Positions 62,919 to 64,000 of a stretch of 64,000 bases of DNA are shown one piece after another. The notes under the pieces were generated by a model. The model was given only the letters and a program-made list of their open reading frames with translations, had not been told where the DNA came from and did not search any database. A program made the position numbers and the translations under genes. Location: contig CM059622.1 of assembly GCA_030435675.1 (NCBI GenBank), positions 13,516,001-13,580,000 of the forward strand, in the 5' to 3' direction. This stretch comes from Steinernema hermaphroditum (lineage: Eukaryota; Nematoda; Chromadorea; Rhabditida; Steinernematidae). Each line of letters opens with the position of its first letter. The first letter of the stretch is position 1.

Positions 62919-64000
62919 CCTAAGCAGCCCAATAGAAGTGTTGTCTTTGATAAAATTTAAGAAAACGTTGTATTCAAATCTCTGAAAAATCGGAGCATCT
63001 AGCATTTTTCACAGTGAATGGAACGAAGGCCCTTTTTTGTGAGCTCCGTTTATGCTCCCGTTTTACGACCCATGTTATTGAAGATTTCACCTGTTCAGAC
63101 AAACAAACAAAGCATTTTTGGATATATGACTAATTCCTTCTTTTTCCGTTTCTCTCCAATCTACAATCCCGTTGTCACCGCCATAATGAGTGTCACCGAT
63201 TGACTAGCGAGCTAATCGTTTTCCATTACATATTATGGGCTAGTTCCGAAGCCTTTCGTACTCACACGTTGCAATACGTTTGCCTTAGACGCCAAACATT
63301 GGATCCACTGCATACGATTTGTACTAGCTGTTTACATCTTGCTCTACATCTCCGACCATTTTTAAACACCCATAGACGTAACAGCTTCCGATGAATAGTC
63401 CTTCCTGATTCGCGTCTCTTTCCCAGGCTGATGGATGTGTCTTCAACATTTGCGCAAATTTTGGTGTTTACATGTGGACGGTGGAGATATTTCTGGGTAG
63501 TGAAGTTCTTTACAGTTGTTTGTATGATCTTTGGTCGCTGATTGCATCGATTGTTTTACTCAGAGGCTTACACTGTACCACATATTATCAAAAAGTAGCT
63601 TTTCCGCATAAATTTCTGTCTGTGTTTCATAGTACTGATTGGCTGGTTTATCGCTACTTCTTCTGTTTTGTGTTCCGTACTGATGAATTTTATTTTTTAC
63701 TACCTCCAGAACCTTACAGTCTTTGGGATTTTGAGATGAGAATAAGCTACCACTGTATTATCCCACCAGAAATTTTAAGAACAAGGTCATAATACTCATA
63801 ATACTCTGCCAAGCGCTTCATAAAGCATCTATTTGACCACCAGTTGGTCACCTAAACCACTTCCCGCCCCCCAGAACAATACAATTTGCAACAGTTTCCG
63901 GTGGTCACTCGCTTCCTCCTCTTCCTTCCGCCCCTCCTTCGGCCGCGCGGCGACTGTTTGTCCACTCGTCGTGTTGGCCGCATTGTCGCCGCTCGTCGAC
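62919..64000. other. non-coding stretch to the window end
   Basis: A frame after TTTCCCAG at 63425 (ADGCVFNICANFG) continues into a long hydrophobic, AT-rich frame (63472-63792) that lacks a convincing donor or domain. The last 100 bp are GC-rich. No other feature was found. Confidence 0.35.

Overview
The window is nuclear DNA from a nematode. The evidence is a cuticle collagen with the nematode N-terminal layout, a DUF273-type glycosyltransferase-like gene, a nematode-style chemoreceptor, introns of 41-50 bp, intron-containing tRNA-Tyr genes, and DNA transposons with the Tc4/Tc5 target signature (CTNAG). The F-box-like paralogs suggest a Steinernema-like species, but that is inference and no database was searched.

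Layout. 1.4-4.4 kb holds a complete six-exon uridine-cytidine kinase-like gene (kinase plus UPRT-like domain, 585 aa) with one GC-AG intron. 5-8 kb holds tRNA-Tyr genes, one of them broken by a CGCAATTGCG-rich repeat. 9-15 kb holds two F-box-like genes and a three-exon 7TM receptor, all on the minus strand. 15.2-19.2 kb is a Gypsy-type LTR element carrying only gag and protease; its gag is split by a near-perfect 1,221-bp palindrome. 19.7-23.9 kb is a graveyard with a decayed Gypsy pol, unidentified coding pieces and a dead mariner transposase. 24.1-26.9 kb is the DUF273 gene, with a divergent tRNA-Tyr pair in one intron. 28.9-29.7 kb holds a third F-box-like paralog. 30.0-38.55 kb is a young Bel/Pao retrotransposon with identical-looking 665-bp LTRs, a duplicated leader at its 3' end and an extra ORF after pol. 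A tRNA-Glu lies at 39.2 kb.

From 39 kb to the end the sequence is mostly non-coding. It contains a Tc4/Tc5-like MITE (43.7-44.2 kb), the cuticle collagen (48.1-49.4 kb, minus), several candidate exons of long-intron genes, tandem duplications at 56-57 kb, and a PIF/Harbinger-like element (57.6-58.7 kb) that carries a MADF-domain gene but no transposase.

The host genes are unrelated housekeeping and nematode-family genes and do not form a pathway. The mobile layer is the notable part: nested insertions, two elements sharing one terminal and target-site signature, a non-autonomous element carrying a DNA-binding protein gene, and tRNA genes that were duplicated, moved and interrupted together.
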